Shown here: piece by piece, positions 25,513-34,905 of the stretch
Layout of the letters: each line of letters opens with the position of its first letter
Numbering within the stretch: the stretch's first letter is position 1
Assembly: GCF_902833645.1 (NCBI RefSeq)
Contig: NZ_CADFGE010000013.1
Span: 186,001-250,000, forward strand
DNA from: Paraburkholderia fungorum
GTDB lineage: Bacteria; Pseudomonadota; Gammaproteobacteria; Burkholderiales; Burkholderiaceae
DNA length: 64,000 nucleotides
Reading direction: 5' to 3'
Made by a program: the position numbers and the translations under genes
Notes under the pieces: generated by a model
Database searches by the model: none
What the model saw: only the letters and a program-made list of their open reading frames with translations
What the model was told of the DNA's origin: nothing

Positions 25513-26192
25513 TGATTGCCAGCGCTCCTTACTTCGAGCACATACCCCATGCCCCTTACCGTATGAACCAGCTTCGGCTCGTACGCGTCGTCAATCTTGG
25601 AGCGTAGTCGCCGTATCGCCGCGTCCACGACGTTCGTGTCGCTACTGAAGTTCATGTCCCAAATCTGGGATGCTATCGTCGCACGAGGCAGGATTTCGCC
25701 TTCACGGCGCATGAGCAGCCACAACAGCGCGAACTCCTTGGCCGTTAGCAGGATCGTATCGCCCTGACGCGTTGCCTTGCGTCGTGTGAGATCCAGTTCA
25801 AGGTCGGCCACCTTGAGCGTCGTTGATTCTTTCGGTTGTCCGCGGCGCAGGATGGAGCGCACGCGCGCAACCAGTTCAACGAAATCGAACGGTTTGGCAA
25901 GATAGTCGTCCGCACCCAGTTCCAGTCCTTTTACACGGTCACCGACATCGTCCCGTGCGGTCAGGAACAGCACCGGCGTCGAACGGCTGCGGCGAAGATT
26001 CTCGATGACCGTCCATCCATCCTTACCGGGCAGCATGACGTCCAGGATAATGAGGTCATAGTCCTCGGTCGTCGCCTGATGTAGCCCGGTCACACCATCT
26101 TCGACCCAATCGACGACGTACCCCGCCTCTGTCAGCCCCTTGCGCAGGTAGGTACCTGTCTTGGGCTCGTCTTCCACTATTAAAATTCGCAT
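25509..26192 (-). CDS. czcR: OmpR-family response regulator of the metal two-component system
   Basis: This 227-residue protein has a receiver domain with the acidic pair VEDEP, phospho-acceptor Asp51 (LIILDVMLPGKDGW), Thr and Lys of the switch (FLTARD, YLAKPF), and a C-terminal winged helix (about 128-222) containing LLTAKEFALLWLLM and RRLRSKID. It belongs to the CopR/CusR/CzcR/IrlR group. It lies 6 bp after czcA and overlaps the kinase gene. It is the best candidate to bind the five TGAC-N6-[GA]TCAT boxes near it. The czcR name is by context. Confidence 0.9.
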   Translation of the reverse strand: MRILIVEDEPKTGTYLRKGLTEAGYVVDWVEDGVTGLHQATTEDYDLIILDVMLPGKDGWTVIENLRRSRSTPVLFLTARDDVGDRVKGLELGADDYLAKPFDFVELVARVRSILRRGQPKESTTLKVADLELDLTRRKATRQGDTILLTAKEFALLWLLMRREGEILPRATIASQIWDMNFSSDTNVVDAAIRRLRSKIDDAYEPKLVHTVRGMGYVLEVRSAGNQ

Positions 26193-26198
26193 CCCGTA

Positions 26199-29100
26199 TC
26201 ACCTTGAAGAGTTGCCAAAGCGGCGCAGCACGGCTCCAGGCGCCCACTTTGAGAGTCTTGCGCTGATGACTGAGCGCAGCGACACCGAATGGGAGACCCG
26301 ATACAGCACTGGTAGTACCAGCAGCGTGAGTGCTGTCGAGGATAGAATGCCACCGATTACGACGGTCGCAAGCGGGCGCTGAACCTCGGCGCCGGTGCCA
26401 GTCGCAAACGCCATGGGCAAAAAACCCAGCGAAGCAACGAGCGCTGTCATCAGCACGGGACGAAGTCGGGTCAACGCACCGTCGCGCACTGCGGCATTCA
26501 ACTCAACCCCTTCGTCGCGAAGGTTGCGGATGAAAGAGATCATCACAAGGCCGTTCAGCACGGCGACACCCGATAGCGCAATAAACCCGACCGCCGCCGT
26601 GATGGAAAGCGGGATACCCCGCATCCACAACGATACGACGCCTCCGCTCAGCGCGAAGGGGATACCGGTAAAGACCAGCAGACCATCCTTGACGTTGTTG
26701 AACATCACAAAGAGCAGAACGAACACCATCAGCAAGGCTACCGGCACAACGATCTTCAAACGTTCGCTCGCGCTTTGTAGCTGTTCGAACTGGCCGCCCC
26801 ATGACAGCCAGTAGCCTGAAGGCACCTGTACATCCTGACGAAGCTGATCCCTAGCATCCGCCACGAACGATCCTACATCACGACCGCGAACGTTCGCGCT
26901 AACTACCACCCGGCGCTTGCCGTCTTCCCGGCTGATCTGGTTGGGTCCCGGGGCGACATCAACGGTGGCCAGTTCCGCGAGCGGCACGTAGGGCGCCTGC
27001 ACGACCGGGCCACTCGCACCTGTTGCTGCGGAGAACGGCAGCGCGATCGGCAACCGCTTGATGGCTTCGATGTCCGAACGCAATTCGTCCGGTAAGCGCA
27101 CCACAATGTCAAAGCGTCGGTCACCCTGGAACAGGGTACCAGCCTTCTGTCCGCCTACCGCCGCCGCGACCGTATCCTGTACGTCACCGACGCTCACCCC
27201 ATAGCGGGCGAGCTTTTCGCGATCAAGATTGATCGTCAGCACCGGCAGCCCCGTGGTCTGCTCGACTTTCACCTCCGACGCACCTGGCACCTTCTGGAGG
27301 GCTGCAGCAATCTGGTTTCCCGTATCGTTCAGGACGGTCATGTCGTCGCCGAAGATCTTGACCGCAACATCACTGCGCACGCCGGAAATCAATTCGTTGA
27401 ACCGCAACTGGATCGGCTGGGAGAATTCGTAGGCGTTGCCCGGCAGTTCCGCAAGCGCAGTCTCGATCTCCCGGATCAGTTCATCGCGCGACTTCTCCGG
27501 ATTTGGCCACTGTTCGACCGGCTTGAGCATGATGTAGCCGTCCGACAGATTCGGCGGCATCGGGTCTGCCGCGATCTCCGCCGTGCCGGTACGCGCGAAT
27601 ACGCGGCCTATCTCGGGGAATCGCTGTTTCAGGGTCTTCTCGATCGACTGCTGCATGGCGACCGACTGCGAGAGGCTGGTTCCCGGAATTCGCAGGGCGG
27701 ACACGGCAAGGTCGCCTTCGTTAAGGTTCGGAATGAATTCGCTCCCCAGCCGGGTAGCCATCAGCATCGTGACAGCCACGATGCTGATGGCTCCGGTCAG
27801 AACCCGCTTCGGTCGTGTCATGAACGCGCCGAGCACCGGTTCATACAGGCGTTTAGCCCAGACCATAAGCCGGTTCTCTTTTTCCTCGACGCGTTCTCCG
27901 ATGAAAAGTGCGACCGCCGCAGGAATAAAGGTGACCGTCAACACCATTGCCGCAGCAAGTGCCATGACGACCGTGATCGCCATCGGGTGAAACATCTTGC
28001 CTTCGACGCCCGTCAACGCAAAGATCGGCAGGTAAACCACCATGATGATGAGCTGGCCGAAGATCAGTGCCCGTCTCGCCTCCTGCGAGGCAGCAAATAC
28101 CCCGGCAAACCGTTCGTCGCGTGTCAAAGGCCTGCCCGCGGTTGCCTGTGCGTGCGATAGACGTCTGATACAGTTTTCGACGATCACGACCGCACCGTCG
28201 ACGATGATACCGAAGTCCAGCGCCCCGAGACTCATGAGGTTCGCGCTGACCTTGGCATTTACCATCCCAGTGAACGTCATCAACATGGACAGGGGGATCA
28301 CCAGTGCGGTAATGAGTGCGGCCCGGATATTTCCGAGAAAGAGGAAAAGCACGGCGATGACGAGCACCGCACCTTCGAACAGATTCTTCCTGACCGTCTG
28401 AACCGCCTTTTCCACCAGCACGGTACGGTCGTAAACAGGGACGGCGCGCACGCCGGGCGGCAGCGACCGGTTGACATCGTCCATCTTCGCCGATACCGCT
28501 TTGGCTACGGTGCGGCTGTTCTCGCCCATCAGCATGAACACCGTGCCCAGCACCACCTCTTCGCCGTTGGCCGTGGCGGCGCCCGTGCGCAATTCCCGGC
28601 CGATGTCGACCTGGCCAACATCCTTCATGCGCACAGGAACGCCGCCAACATTTGTCAGTACAACGTTGGCGATGTCGTCGACCGAGCGCGCCTGACCCGG
28701 CACCCGCACGAGATATTGCTCGCCACGCTTCTCGATGTACCCTGCTCCGACATTGTCGTTGTTCCGTTCGAGAGCGCGAACCACATTGGCGAGCGTCAGG
28801 CCGTACGACATCAATTTTGTCGGATTCGGTGCAACGCGAAACTCCTTCACGAAGCCGCCTATCGAGTTGACTTCGGTGACGCCTGGCACATTGCGCAGCT
28901 GCGGCTTGATCACCCAGTCCTGCAACTCGCGAAGATCGACGGGCGTGTAGGGTTTGCCATCCGGCTTGCGCGCGGTGGAATCAGCCTCCACCGTCCAGAG
29001 AAATATCTCCCCGAGCCCGGTCGAGGTCGGCCCCATGGCTGGCATGGCGCCCGGCGGCAACTTGTCCTTCGCCTCCTGAATCCGCTCGTTGACCAGCTGG

Positions 29101-29420
29101 CGCGCAAAGTAGATGTCGGTGCCATCCTTGAAGATGACCGTTACCTGAGACAGCCCGTAGCGCGAGATCGAGCGCGTCTGCTGGAGATCAGGAAGACCGG
29201 CCATCGCGGTCTCGACCGGATAGGTAATCCGCTGCTCCGCCTCGAGCGGCGAATAGCCAGGCGCAGCCGTATTGATCTGGACCTGGACATTAGTGATATC
29301 GGGCACTGCGTCGATGGGCAGCTTCTGGTAGCTGTAGACACCCAGCGCCGCGACTGCGGCGATCGCAAGCATTACCAGCCAGCGATGCGCAATCGCGAAG
29401 CGAATCAAGCGCTCAAACAT
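26199..29420 (-). CDS. czcA: Heavy-metal RND efflux permease CzcA
   Basis: This 1073-residue inner-membrane protein has twelve helices. The helix-4 signature DFGIIVDGAVVIVEN (about 405-419) is that of divalent-cation HME1-type pumps (Co/Zn/Cd), distinct from the CusA signature at 13503-16709. It pumps divalent cations across the envelope using protons, with CzcB and CzcC. Gaps to neighbours are short (75 bp to czcB, 6 bp to czcR), so efflux and regulatory genes appear to share one transcript. Confidence 0.95.
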   Translation of the reverse strand: MFERLIRFAIAHRWLVMLAIAAVAALGVYSYQKLPIDAVPDITNVQVQINTAAPGYSPLEAEQRITYPVETAMAGLPDLQQTRSISRYGLSQVTVIFKDGTDIYFARQLVNERIQEAKDKLPPGAMPAMGPTSTGLGEIFLWTVEADSTARKPDGKPYTPVDLRELQDWVIKPQLRNVPGVTEVNSIGGFVKEFRVAPNPTKLMSYGLTLANVVRALERNNDNVGAGYIEKRGEQYLVRVPGQARSVDDIANVVLTNVGGVPVRMKDVGQVDIGRELRTGAATANGEEVVLGTVFMLMGENSRTVAKAVSAKMDDVNRSLPPGVRAVPVYDRTVLVEKAVQTVRKNLFEGAVLVIAVLFLFLGNIRAALITALVIPLSMLMTFTGMVNAKVSANLMSLGALDFGIIVDGAVVIVENCIRRLSHAQATAGRPLTRDERFAGVFAASQEARRALIFGQLIIMVVYLPIFALTGVEGKMFHPMAITVVMALAAAMVLTVTFIPAAVALFIGERVEEKENRLMVWAKRLYEPVLGAFMTRPKRVLTGAISIVAVTMLMATRLGSEFIPNLNEGDLAVSALRIPGTSLSQSVAMQQSIEKTLKQRFPEIGRVFARTGTAEIAADPMPPNLSDGYIMLKPVEQWPNPEKSRDELIREIETALAELPGNAYEFSQPIQLRFNELISGVRSDVAVKIFGDDMTVLNDTGNQIAAALQKVPGASEVKVEQTTGLPVLTINLDREKLARYGVSVGDVQDTVAAAVGGQKAGTLFQGDRRFDIVVRLPDELRSDIEAIKRLPIALPFSAATGASGPVVQAPYVPLAELATVDVAPGPNQISREDGKRRVVVSANVRGRDVGSFVADARDQLRQDVQVPSGYWLSWGGQFEQLQSASERLKIVVPVALLMVFVLLFVMFNNVKDGLLVFTGIPFALSGGVVSLWMRGIPLSITAAVGFIALSGVAVLNGLVMISFIRNLRDEGVELNAAVRDGALTRLRPVLMTALVASLGFLPMAFATGTGAEVQRPLATVVIGGILSSTALTLLVLPVLYRVSHSVSLRSVISARLSKWAPGAVLRRFGNSSR

Positions 29421-29495
29421 TGGGAGAATCCTTTAAGGCCGGGGAGATTGTGTGCGCGCCCGTGGTCAGGGGCGCAATGAATCGCATCGACGGGA

Positions 29496-30971
29496 TCAGT
29501 CCTCCCCGGCGCTGCCCTTGCCGAGTTCGGCCTTAAGCACAAAACTGTTCGCCGCGACGTACTGCTGGCCAGGCGTCAACCCGCTCACGATTTCGACGAC
29601 CTGACTGTCCCGTCGGCCTGTCTGGATCGTCTGGGCAACGAAGCCCTTAGGTGACTGGACGAAAACGGCCTGCGAACCGTCGATGTCCTGCAGCGCATCG
29701 CTTTTCACCGCAACTGGAACGTCCTGTCTGCCTGCGTCGACGGCGACATTGACGAACATGCCTGGCCGCCACGCACCGTCGGGGTTCGGCAATACGACCC
29801 GGGCCGGCGCCGTACGCGTCTGTTCGCCGAGCAAAGAGCCGACGTAGGCAATGGGGCCGCTGGACTTCGATTCGAATGCCGCGGCGCTGACGGTCGCCTC
29901 CCGCCCCACGCGCACGTCATTCAGACGCTGGGCCGGGACTGCCATCTCGGCCCAGACAGAAGACAGGTCTGAGATGATGAGCACGTTCGCGTCCGCGGCG
30001 ATGGATTCGCCGGGCGTGACGTGCTTTTCAACAATGGTGCCCGCGAACGGCGCCCGCAGTTCATACAGGTTGAGCGCGGCCGCCGAGGGCGGCGCATTGA
30101 GCGCCGCCAGTTTTTGCCGGGCGTTCTGCGTCGCGATCTCCGCTTCGCGCAATTGCACCTGCGCCTGCAGGTAATCCTGTTCGGCAGAAATGCGCTCCAG
30201 CCACAGCGTCTTCTCCCGCTCGTACGATGTCCGTGCTGCAGACAGACGACGCTCAGCGCTCAGCAGTTCGCTGCGCCGATCCGCCAGATCGGTACTCGCA
30301 ATAACGGCCAGCAGTTGGCCTTTCTCGACGCGTTGACCGACCGATACCGTTACCCGTTCGGCGATGCCGGCCACCCGGGGGACGACGTGTGCAGTACGGT
30401 CCTCGTTAAATTTTATTTCTCCAGGTAGCTGGAAGCTCGTCACCACCTGGGCAGGCCCGACACTGGCGATACCGATCTCAGCCGCCTTCACCTGCTCCGC
30501 ACTCAGTGCAATCGCGCCATCTGTCCGCGAAAATCTGAATTCCGCAACGCGTCCGTCCACTTTGAGATTGATTGACGCGTCAAACACGTGCGGCTTCGGG
30601 ATTGGCTGCGTCGTGGTGAACTTCGCTCCCGCAACGGAGAACTGCAACTCCCGACGCGAACCGTCGTAGCGGGTGAGTGCGCCGGACACAGACACGTCCC
30701 CTTGCGCGGGCTTTCCGTCGACTAAGGGATAGACCACGAAACGTGCATCGCCGGGTTTCTCGGAGAGCACGATCTCCACCGCGACCCGGCCGCTGGTGAG
30801 TACCGTGCCGCCGTGCTGGCCGGCGGTGGTGCCTGAGGCCGGCGACGTCGCGGCAGCGCCTGATGCGATTGCACGCGTCAACGGTTCCCGCGTCAAGGCG
30901 AACGCGCCCAGCGCGACGGTCAGCACGCCGATGGTGGCCGCCGAGGCGATAATCAGTTTTTTGCGCGGCAT
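29496..30971 (-). CDS. czcB: Czc-type membrane-fusion protein CzcB
   Basis: This 491-residue protein has a signal anchor (MPRKKLIIASAATIGVLTVALGAFAL), a CzcB-type N-terminal metal-binding-like domain (about 55-150, with GGTVLTSGRVAVEIVLSEKPG), a paired alpha-hairpin (about 240-310) and barrel domains (ELRAPFAGTIVEKHV, VWAEMAVPAQRL). It links CzcA to CzcC. Start 30971 has AAGGA upstream; a longer frame adds 20 residues with no support. It is 10 bp after czcC. Confidence 0.93.
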   Translation of the reverse strand: MPRKKLIIASAATIGVLTVALGAFALTREPLTRAIASGAAATSPASGTTAGQHGGTVLTSGRVAVEIVLSEKPGDARFVVYPLVDGKPAQGDVSVSGALTRYDGSRRELQFSVAGAKFTTTQPIPKPHVFDASINLKVDGRVAEFRFSRTDGAIALSAEQVKAAEIGIASVGPAQVVTSFQLPGEIKFNEDRTAHVVPRVAGIAERVTVSVGQRVEKGQLLAVIASTDLADRRSELLSAERRLSAARTSYEREKTLWLERISAEQDYLQAQVQLREAEIATQNARQKLAALNAPPSAAALNLYELRAPFAGTIVEKHVTPGESIAADANVLIISDLSSVWAEMAVPAQRLNDVRVGREATVSAAAFESKSSGPIAYVGSLLGEQTRTAPARVVLPNPDGAWRPGMFVNVAVDAGRQDVPVAVKSDALQDIDGSQAVFVQSPKGFVAQTIQTGRRDSQVVEIVSGLTPGQQYVAANSFVLKAELGKGSAGED

Positions 30972-30981
30972 GGGGAGTCCT

Positions 30982-32313
30982 TCAAGGTAAATTGGCCGTT
31001 GTGCGGAGATCACTGCGCAATGGCGAGCCACTCAGACGGCTGAGGTCTGCGTACGCCCGATGCGCATCCGTGAGCGCCTGAACGTATTGCGACTGGCCCT
31101 GAAACAGCGTGCGTTGCGCATCCAGAACATCGAGGAAGCTGAATTTGCCCAACTGGTAGCCGCGCGACATGGCGTCGAGCGATTCACGGGCCGCAGGCAG
31201 GACGTCCGCCTTCAGCCGGCGCGCTTCCTGGGTAGAGTTCTCGTAATTTGCGTAGGTCTGCGTCAGTTCGAGCTGCAGACGGGCCCGTTCACCGTCGAAA
31301 TCAGCATCTGCCTTCGCCGCTTTATGGACCGCCTCGAGAATCGCGCCTTTGTTGGTATCAAAGACTGGCAGAGGGATGGATACACCGACGACAGCCTGGT
31401 TATCAGGTCTTCCGCCCGTAATGACACGCTTCATCCCGGCGCTGAAGGTGACATCGGGGACTCGTTTTGCTTTTTCCACGGACACAAGCGCGTTTGATCG
31501 AAGCATCTCGGCCCGCGCAGCACGGGCAACCGGTGAGGTATCAAGTCGCTGCAGAAATTGAGATAGCGGTTCTGCCTCAGGAATATCGTCCAGGTTTCCT
31601 GTCGCGACACGATCACGCGCAGCAGCGCTTCCGGTCACGTTCACCAGCTTTTCCAGCGCGGTCGTGACGCGCGTTCTCGCGCCCGCAAGTGCGATCTGGA
31701 CGCCGGTGGCGGCTACACGCGCTTTTGTCGCTTCGACAGGCGACACCTTGCCGGCGCGGGCACGCTTGTCCGCCATGTCAGCGGAGCGCGCGGCAATGTC
31801 TGCCGACTCTTCGGCGACTTTCAACTGACGTTGCGCAGCGAGCAGGCCATAAAACGCGTCGGCCACATCCGCTCGCAACGCTGCTGCACGACCGTCCAGG
31901 GACGCGAGCGCGATTTCGCGACCGTACGATGCGACATCGAGCCGCGTTCGGCGCTTTCCGCCAAGTTCGATCGTCTGATTGACCAGCACGGTCGTCGTCC
32001 GCTCCTGCCCTCCAAATCCTTCCTGAAGGAACGAGATGCTCGGATTGGGCCGCGCTCCAGCCTGAATGAATGTGCCGACTGACGCGTCCGCATCGGACCT
32101 CGCGGCTCGCAGTAGCGGGTTGCTTTCCGCCGCAATGCCGAGTGCGTCCTCGAGCGACAGCGGCCCGGCAGCGTTCCCGGTCGGAGTGAGCGCGTTGATG
32201 GCCGGAGCAGGAGCGGGGACGGGTGTACCGTCATCGGCAGTCGGCGACGGCTGTGCCCGTGCTGAGATTGCTGCTGCGACCAGCAGCGATAAGGCGAATG
32301 TGCGCTTGAACAT
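30982..32313 (-). CDS. czcC: Czc-type outer-membrane efflux protein CzcC
   Basis: This 443-residue protein has a signal peptide (MFKRTFALSLLVAAAISARA) and two TolC/OEP helical repeats (about 55-240 and 255-430, with QLGKFSFLDVLDAQRTLFQ near the end). It forms the outer-membrane channel of CzcCBA. It is the first gene of the czcCBA-RS unit, with a regulatory box starting 83 bp upstream (32370-32396) and a divergent exported protein on the other side. Confidence 0.92.
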   Translation of the reverse strand: MFKRTFALSLLVAAAISARAQPSPTADDGTPVPAPAPAINALTPTGNAAGPLSLEDALGIAAESNPLLRAARSDADASVGTFIQAGARPNPSISFLQEGFGGQERTTTVLVNQTIELGGKRRTRLDVASYGREIALASLDGRAAALRADVADAFYGLLAAQRQLKVAEESADIAARSADMADKRARAGKVSPVEATKARVAATGVQIALAGARTRVTTALEKLVNVTGSAAARDRVATGNLDDIPEAEPLSQFLQRLDTSPVARAARAEMLRSNALVSVEKAKRVPDVTFSAGMKRVITGGRPDNQAVVGVSIPLPVFDTNKGAILEAVHKAAKADADFDGERARLQLELTQTYANYENSTQEARRLKADVLPAARESLDAMSRGYQLGKFSFLDVLDAQRTLFQGQSQYVQALTDAHRAYADLSRLSGSPLRSDLRTTANLP

Positions 32314-32369
32314 GGACGATCGCGTAGTGAATAGACACGAGCGATGCTACGTTCCTGCTGCAGTGCAAA

Positions 32370-32396
32370 GATGAGCTGAAGATGATATTTCTGTCA
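32370..32396 (-). promoter_or_regulatory. Putative CzcR-type box upstream of czcC, copy 3
   Basis: Read on the minus strand: TGAC-N6-ATCATC, then a second TCATC 11 bp on, and a TAGCAT hexamer beginning exactly 47 bp from the TGAC. The same 47-bp spacing to TAGCAT occurs at the divergent copy 4. It supports autoregulation of czcCBA-RS. Confidence 0.65.
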
Positions 32397-32439
32397 TGTT
32401 CGCCCCCCAAAGACGATCACCGACTCCGGCCAGGCAACG

Positions 32440-32466
32440 TGACGCATTCGTCATGTCCGCGTCATC
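32440..32466 (+). promoter_or_regulatory. Putative CzcR-type box, divergent copy 4
   Basis: The site reads TGAC-N6-GTCAT with TCATC 11 bp after the first TCAT, then CGCACCGTCC and a TAGCAT hexamer starting 47 bp from TGAC. It faces the exported protein gene at 32663. Copies 3 and 4 are back to back, separated by 43 bp. Confidence 0.65.
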
Positions 32467-32662
32467 GTCACGCACCGTCCTGTTCCTAGCATGAGATTTC
32501 CGAATCGGATACGTTCGCATGCGCACGCCTGCTCACCGCTCTTTTCTGCTGCAGCGGCGACCGGTGCCAACCTGCGCAAGGCGGCATGGAGATCCGCCCT
32601 GCACATAAGAGAGGCAGGCGCGGCGTCGTGGTCCGGTCTTCATGTGAAAAAAGGAGGTGGGG

Positions 32663-33166
32663 ATGAAAACAGCATCGGGACTGGCCATCGCTGCAACGAT
32701 GTTCGTTTCGAGCGGCGTGATAGCCGGCCAGCTGTCGGCGTTGGTACTGAAGCCGATAACCAGTAGCGCTTCTGACGAGGTCAGGATTGAACGCACTGCC
32801 TGCCAGTTCGCCCGGACAGACCAGGGATCGCGCAGCGCGCAATTCAATACTGGAATCTGCGGGATTCAGGGCGGTGCATTGACCCTCGTGCTTCTGGACG
32901 ATCAGCTTCGACCAGTCGGGGCAGAGAGGCGTTTTGAGCTGCGTGACATCCGTTCAGTGTCACTGCAATCCCGGTTACTCAAGGAACAACTGCAGTTACC
33001 TGTCGGAGACTCCGTCATCGCGCTCAACATTCTTTCTGACGATGGGCAGCGCAAATCCCGTGAACGGGCTCTCGTATTCTTCTCGGCACTTCGCGAGGCA
33101 GGCGTCAGGCCGGCCAACGGATACCGCATGGTCGACGAGTACCCGACGGGTGCAAGCACCCGGTAG
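32663..33166 (+). CDS. Exported orphan protein divergent from czcC
   Basis: This 167-residue protein has a signal peptide (MKTASGLAIAATMFVSSGVIAG). The mature part has two cysteines (RTACQFA, NTGICGIQG) suggesting one disulfide, and mixed strands and helices. No family recognised. AAGGAGG lies before the ATG at 32663; a GTG six bases earlier overlaps that site. It shares the regulatory box of the czc operon and so may be a periplasmic metal-stress protein. Confidence 0.72.
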   Translation: MKTASGLAIAATMFVSSGVIAGQLSALVLKPITSSASDEVRIERTACQFARTDQGSRSAQFNTGICGIQGGALTLVLLDDQLRPVGAERRFELRDIRSVSLQSRLLKEQLQLPVGDSVIALNILSDDGQRKSRERALVFFSALREAGVRPANGYRMVDEYPTGASTR

Positions 33167-33298
33167 GCGCAATCGCGCGACGAGGAAACTCTGGCCGCTG
33201 CGCTCACTTGCCTTGAACGATCCCCGGTCAACCACGGCATTCCCTTCACAGCGGCCATGTGCCCAAGCTGGTCCGGATCGGCGGCCAAGGGCGTGGCC

Positions 33299-33559
33299 GG
33301 CGGCAACGTCCTCAGGATGACGGATCCCATAGAGCTCCTTGTTCCTGCGGATGGTTTCGGCACCAGGCGGGTTGTCATGCCGCCTGTACGGTAGCAATCC
33401 GTCCGGTCGCGCCTGGACCACCTCGTCACGAACCTGTTCACGTGTCTTGCCAGCAGACTGCTTGCGCTATTTGCCCGGACTGTCAGGCATGCCGTGCGCC
33501 GACGCGGAACCTGCCGCTACGAGCATTGCTGTGGCTGCTACAAGTATTGGCCGCTTCAT
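33299..33559 (-). pseudogene. DUF4148 gene with internal stop and lost end
   Basis: The frame opens MKRPILVAATAMLVAAGSASA (signal peptide), reads HGMPDSPGK, hits TAG (33469-33471), and continues in the same frame with the DUF4148 core KTREQVRDEVVQARPDGLLP, ETIRRNKELYGIRHPED. No stop follows at the normal family length. It matches the two intact DUF4148 proteins at 23268 and 23747. A box of the same regulon lies upstream. Readthrough cannot be excluded but is unlikely. Confidence 0.75.
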
Positions 33560-33628
33560 GTTGCTGCGCCCAAACTGGGTTCGCCGGTACGGCGGATACC
33601 GTAGCCTGGCAAAAAGACGGTGCGCAAA

Positions 33629-33655
33629 GATGATCGCTGGATGACAAAGCCGTCA
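33629..33655 (-). promoter_or_regulatory. Putative CzcR-type box, copy 5
   Basis: Read on the minus strand: TGAC-N6-GTCATC, a second TCATC 11 bp on, then GCGCACCGTC. It is the closest match to copy 1 and lies about 70 bp before the DUF4148 pseudogene. It sits in the short gap after the ZIP gene. Confidence 0.6.
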
Positions 33656-33665
33656 GAAATAGCCC

Positions 33666-34379
33666 TCAGGTTGTCTTGACGGACGCCTCGATGACGAAAA
33701 ACACGACGAAGCCTACAAAAAACGCGGACGTTGCAAGCGGCGTTTCCGCTACCTCGTGCGCTTCAACCAGAAGCTCTTCAGTGACCAGGTAGAGAAGTGC
33801 TACTGTTCCAAGCCCGAGCAGGGCCGCATAGATCGTTGCGGGCAGTTCCGCAAATGCTGCATGCCCTCCGATGGCCGCCAGACTCAGCAGCGCTGCCAGC
33901 ATTACCGGAATCGCCATGGAGAGCGTCCGGCCCACCCGCGCCGCATTCAATGCAGCACTGACAGACAGCGCGAGAAAGAGCACTTCAAGCGTCAGTGCGA
34001 TGGTCAGAATCAGGCCCGTCTCTTCTCCGGCGGAGAACGCTATGCCAAGGACAAGCCCGTCGATCACAAGGTCAATGGCGGTCACGATGACCAGTCCCGT
34101 TGGCAACCGCGCGTTCTCGAAACGCGCCTCCAGCGTCTCCGAGAGTTTTCGGATGCCCAGCATCAGGATCAGCCCCAGCACGAAGCCAATTACCACGGGC
34201 GTGATCGCGTGCGTCCGGTCCTGTGGCAGGAGCTCAAGCGCCGCCGCGGCAAATACGATTCCGCCTGTAAAGTGCTGAATAACACTCGATGTTTGTGGAC
34301 CAGGGGCCCGCATTGATGCGGCTAACGACCCGACGCCAGCCGCGACAAGAGGTGGGACCGTAAACAGCGCCAGCTTCAT
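33666..34379 (-). CDS. ZIP-family metal transporter
   Basis: This 237-residue protein has about eight hydrophobic helices. The helix with HFTGGIVFAAAALELLP and the later DLVIDGLVLGIAFSAGEE carry the His/Glu/Asp pattern of ZIP helices IV and V that bind Zn(II). It lacks a His-rich loop. ZIP proteins mostly import divalent cations, an odd partner for so many exporters; export or a balancing role is possible. ATG 34379 is chosen over a TTG ten codons earlier; no strong ribosome site is visible. Confidence 0.82.
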   Translation of the reverse strand: MKLALFTVPPLVAAGVGSLAASMRAPGPQTSSVIQHFTGGIVFAAAALELLPQDRTHAITPVVIGFVLGLILMLGIRKLSETLEARFENARLPTGLVIVTAIDLVIDGLVLGIAFSAGEETGLILTIALTLEVLFLALSVSAALNAARVGRTLSMAIPVMLAALLSLAAIGGHAAFAELPATIYAALLGLGTVALLYLVTEELLVEAHEVAETPLATSAFFVGFVVFFVIEASVKTT

Positions 34380-34526
34380 GGACGGAGTCACAATATGGCT
34401 TCCGATCAATATTCAGCTTCGTTGGACCGACTCATCCCGCGATAGCGGAATGCAAGCAGCGCGACCCGCTGTCGACGATCAACGCGACACATATCCCGAC
34501 GGTCGCAGTCGCACGCGCACCGGCAA

Positions 34527-34862
34527 TCAGCCAACAGGATTGCCGCATTGGCTGCAGAACCTGGCTCCGGCGGGTACTGCGCCATTACACTTCCCGCACG
34601 AAGCCGGCACCAGCGACGTTGCGCACTGGCTGCAAAACCGGGCACCCTGGGCGTTCATCGCCTTGCATTGCGGACAGGCGACGCCCCCGCTCGCTTGCGG
34701 CGTCGGCGCGCTGCGTCCCCAGCCCTGGTCATCCTGACGCGGATAGCCATTGCCATGATCGTTTCTGTGTCCGTGACCCTGACCATACGAATTTCCATGC
34801 CCGCCACCATGACCACCCCGACTACCGTGATGGCCGCCAAGCATCTTTTCCCAGAATCCCAT
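34527..34862 (-). CDS. Double zinc-ribbon protein with His/Gly-rich head
   Basis: This 111-residue protein has an N-terminal half (about 8-45) made of His and Gly repeats (HHGSRGGHGGGHGNSYGQGH). The C-terminal half has two zinc ribbons, CPQC/CSQC and CGKC/CSQC (about 63-108). It has no signal peptide, so it is cytoplasmic. The His/Gly run may buffer Zn or Ni and the ribbons may bind partners. It lies 43 bp after the P-type ATPase stop, on the same strand, so it may be in the same transcript. Confidence 0.8.
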   Translation of the reverse strand: MGFWEKMLGGHHGSRGGHGGGHGNSYGQGHGHRNDHGNGYPRQDDQGWGRSAPTPQASGGVACPQCKAMNAQGARFCSQCATSLVPASCGKCNGAVPAGARFCSQCGNPVG

Positions 34863-34905
34863 TTTCAGTTACTCCCGGTTCGTTGATTGGTCGGTGTACT
34901 GACGT

